Shown here in pieces: positions 6,562 through 7,642 of a DNA stretch of 7,642 nucleotides. Location: positions 1-7,642 of the forward strand of contig SLFT01000107.1 in the NCBI GenBank assembly GCA_007124105.1, read 5' to 3'. The notes beneath the pieces are model-generated. The model did no database searches. It was not told the origin of the DNA and saw only the letters and a program-made list of their open reading frames with translations. This stretch comes from Candidatus Hydrogenedentota bacterium (GTDB lineage Bacteria > Hydrogenedentota > Hydrogenedentia > Hydrogenedentales > CAITNO01). Position numbers and translations under genes: made by a program. Positions within the stretch are counted from its first letter, which is position 1. Every line of letters starts with the position of its first letter.

Positions 6562-7642
6562 CTAATAATAATCGCTGGCGAGACGCCGTCCGCGCGGTTC
6601 CGGAAACGCATGGAACTTCAAATAGGCGTCTTTATCGAGAAGACGTTTGAGATACACGGCCAATTCCATGGCGTGATAATCGCCCCACATCGAAGATTCG
6701 CCCTGGGGTATCTTTTTCCCTCTCGGCGTATAATCCCATCCGTTCGGGCGATGATAAATGCTATGCAGCAACAACCCCTGATGGCGTGGGTCCTCACTGA
6801 TATAAGGCGGTGAGAACAAGGTGCGCGATACGGTCACTCCTGCCTTGTAGTAGCGTTTCCCTGCACCCTTCTCGCCCAGGACGCGACCAAGCCGCAGCAA
6901 CCCCTGCGCGGCGATGGCCGCCGCCGAACTGTCAACCGGTTCATACGGGTTGTCCGGTTCCGATGGCCGGTCAAGATAATCGCCCATGCGGGCAAGACCC
7001 GGCGCGCCCGTATCCCAGTACGGCACGCCGTCCACAGGCGTATTGGCAATAAAAAAATCGGCTGTGGCCAGCGCGCCTTCTCGCAGTGTCTTGAAAAATC
7101 TTGCGCTGTCAAGTACCTGGTCGAGATACTCACGATGCTCGGTAAAGAATTCGAGCTGCTCGGCGCTTCCAAGCAGCCCCCAGGCCAACCCGCGCGTCCA
7201 CGTACTGAACGGCGAATAGCCCTGCTGCGTACTGGGACAACGGTAATTGCCGTCGTTCACGTTGAACAGGCTTTCATGCGCTACCCTGCCGCGCACATCA
7301 TAGCTGTCGCGGCCTTTGCCGTAATACACATTATGGGCGAGGGTGGCGCGGATATGGGCAACGGCCCGATCGAGCAGTGAAATGGGCTTGTCGTTTTCGC
7401 CCATCAGCGCATGCCCCAGCGCATGGGCCAGCACCAGGATGCGACATGACCGGATGGTATCCACAAACAGAGATTGCGGCCCATTAAAAGAATGGATGAA
7501 ACCGCCACCGGAAGCGGTGCCCGTCCAGCGCGCGGCCTGCACAGCGCCAGACGCCTGAATGGCCAGCTCATACAAACGTATCAGGTCCTCGGAATCGTCC
7601 GTGCGGCCCTCCAACGCGAGCCGACGCAGGTTGCCGTAGGTC
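6562..7642 (-). CDS. GH88/GH105-like unsaturated glucuronyl hydrolase, N-terminus outside window
   Basis: Likely an (alpha/alpha)6-barrel hydrolase that removes 4,5-unsaturated uronic acids left by polysaccharide lyases. The frame is open to the right edge; the apparent start at 7614 is a TTG with family-like sequence before it (TYGNLRRLA), so the gene begins outside. Numbering from that TTG, visible features are GGGFIHSFNGPQSLFVDTIRS (D52), ESLFNVNDGNYR (D121), QGYSPFSTWTRGLAWGL (S137, W139, R141), DSSAAAIAAQGLLRL (228-242), HRPNGWDY and ESSMWGDYHAMELAVYLKRL (306-325). D52 and D121 fall where the two catalytic Asp residues of Bacillus UGL are expected, and R141 lies in the substrate-site Ser/Trp/Arg motif. 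GH88 versus GH105, and the exact substrate, cannot be settled. About 359 residues are seen, close to the usual catalytic-domain length, so perhaps only a few dozen residues are missing. Signal-peptide status is unknown. Confidence 0.85.
   Translation of the reverse strand, partial: TYGNLRRLALEGRTDDSEDLIRLYELAIQASGAVQAARWTGTASGGGFIHSFNGPQSLFVDTIRSCRILVLAHALGHALMGENDKPISLLDRAVAHIRATLAHNVYYGKGRDSYDVRGRVAHESLFNVNDGNYRCPSTQQGYSPFSTWTRGLAWGLLGSAEQLEFFTEHREYLDQVLDSARFFKTLREGALATADFFIANTPVDGVPYWDTGAPGLARMGDYLDRPSEPDNPYEPVDSSAAAIAAQGLLRLGRVLGEKGAGKRYYKAGVTVSRTLFSPPYISEDPRHQGLLLHSIYHRPNGWDYTPRGKKIPQGESSMWGDYHAMELAVYLKRLLDKDAYLKFHAFPEPRGRRLASDYY

Noticed and set aside
6317..6565. 82-codon plus-strand ORF in the 378-bp gap
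   Set aside because: Starts within the right arm of the 23-bp palindrome and crosses the second palindrome; no ribosome site and no family resemblance.
1..7642. CRISPR arrays, tRNA/rRNA genes, IS transposases, toxin-antitoxin or defence modules
   Set aside because: No spacer-repeat periodicity, no tRNA-like cloverleaf noticed, and none of the credible coding regions carries transposase, nuclease-toxin or antitoxin motifs.

Overview
This window looks like part of the chromosome of a Gram-negative, polysaccharide-degrading environmental bacterium of moderately high GC. The evidence is a secreted-type phosphodiesterase, a long uncharacterised TIM-barrel carbohydrate-enzyme-like protein and a GH88-type unsaturated glucuronyl hydrolase. 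This flavour is typical of the PVC superphylum or Hydrogenedentota-like lineages, but there is no rRNA or other taxonomic marker, so the placement is inference only.

Layout, left to right. (1) 1-2292, plus strand: a large putative glycoside-hydrolase-like protein whose reading frame is open at the left edge, so its true start lies outside the window. (2) 4563-2109, minus strand: a compact three-gene operon read right to left. It runs TatD-family metal-dependent hydrolase, then tcdA (cyclises t6A37 of tRNA), then a glycerophosphodiester phosphodiesterase. Each junction is a 4-bp stop/start overlap (GTGA, then ATGA), so translation is probably coupled. The last gene runs 184 bp into the convergent plus-strand gene; its phosphodiesterase domain ends almost exactly at that gene's stop codon, so its last ~61 residues are antisense readthrough. 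(3) 4564-4887: a gap with a 9-bp tandem repeat and a small inverted repeat upstream of the TatD gene. (4) 6183-4888, minus: a polytopic membrane protein resembling the CPBP (CAAX protease/bacteriocin-processing) family in which the expected catalytic Glu-Glu pair reads Gln-Gln. (5) 6184-6561: a gap with two strong perfect inverted repeats (23-bp and 13-bp arms), with no convincing gene. (6) 7642-6562, minus: a GH88/GH105-like hydrolase, cut at its N-terminus by the right edge.

The two carbohydrate enzymes flank the window and point to polysaccharide (possibly uronate-containing) degradation, but they are not in one operon here. The central operon is housekeeping in character (tRNA modification, DNase/hydrolase, phospholipid-headgroup turnover). 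No complete novel defence or mobile system is visible. The best leads are the QQ-variant CPBP protein, the uncharacterised TIM-barrel family, the antisense tail on the phosphodiesterase, and the palindromic elements in the 378-bp gap.
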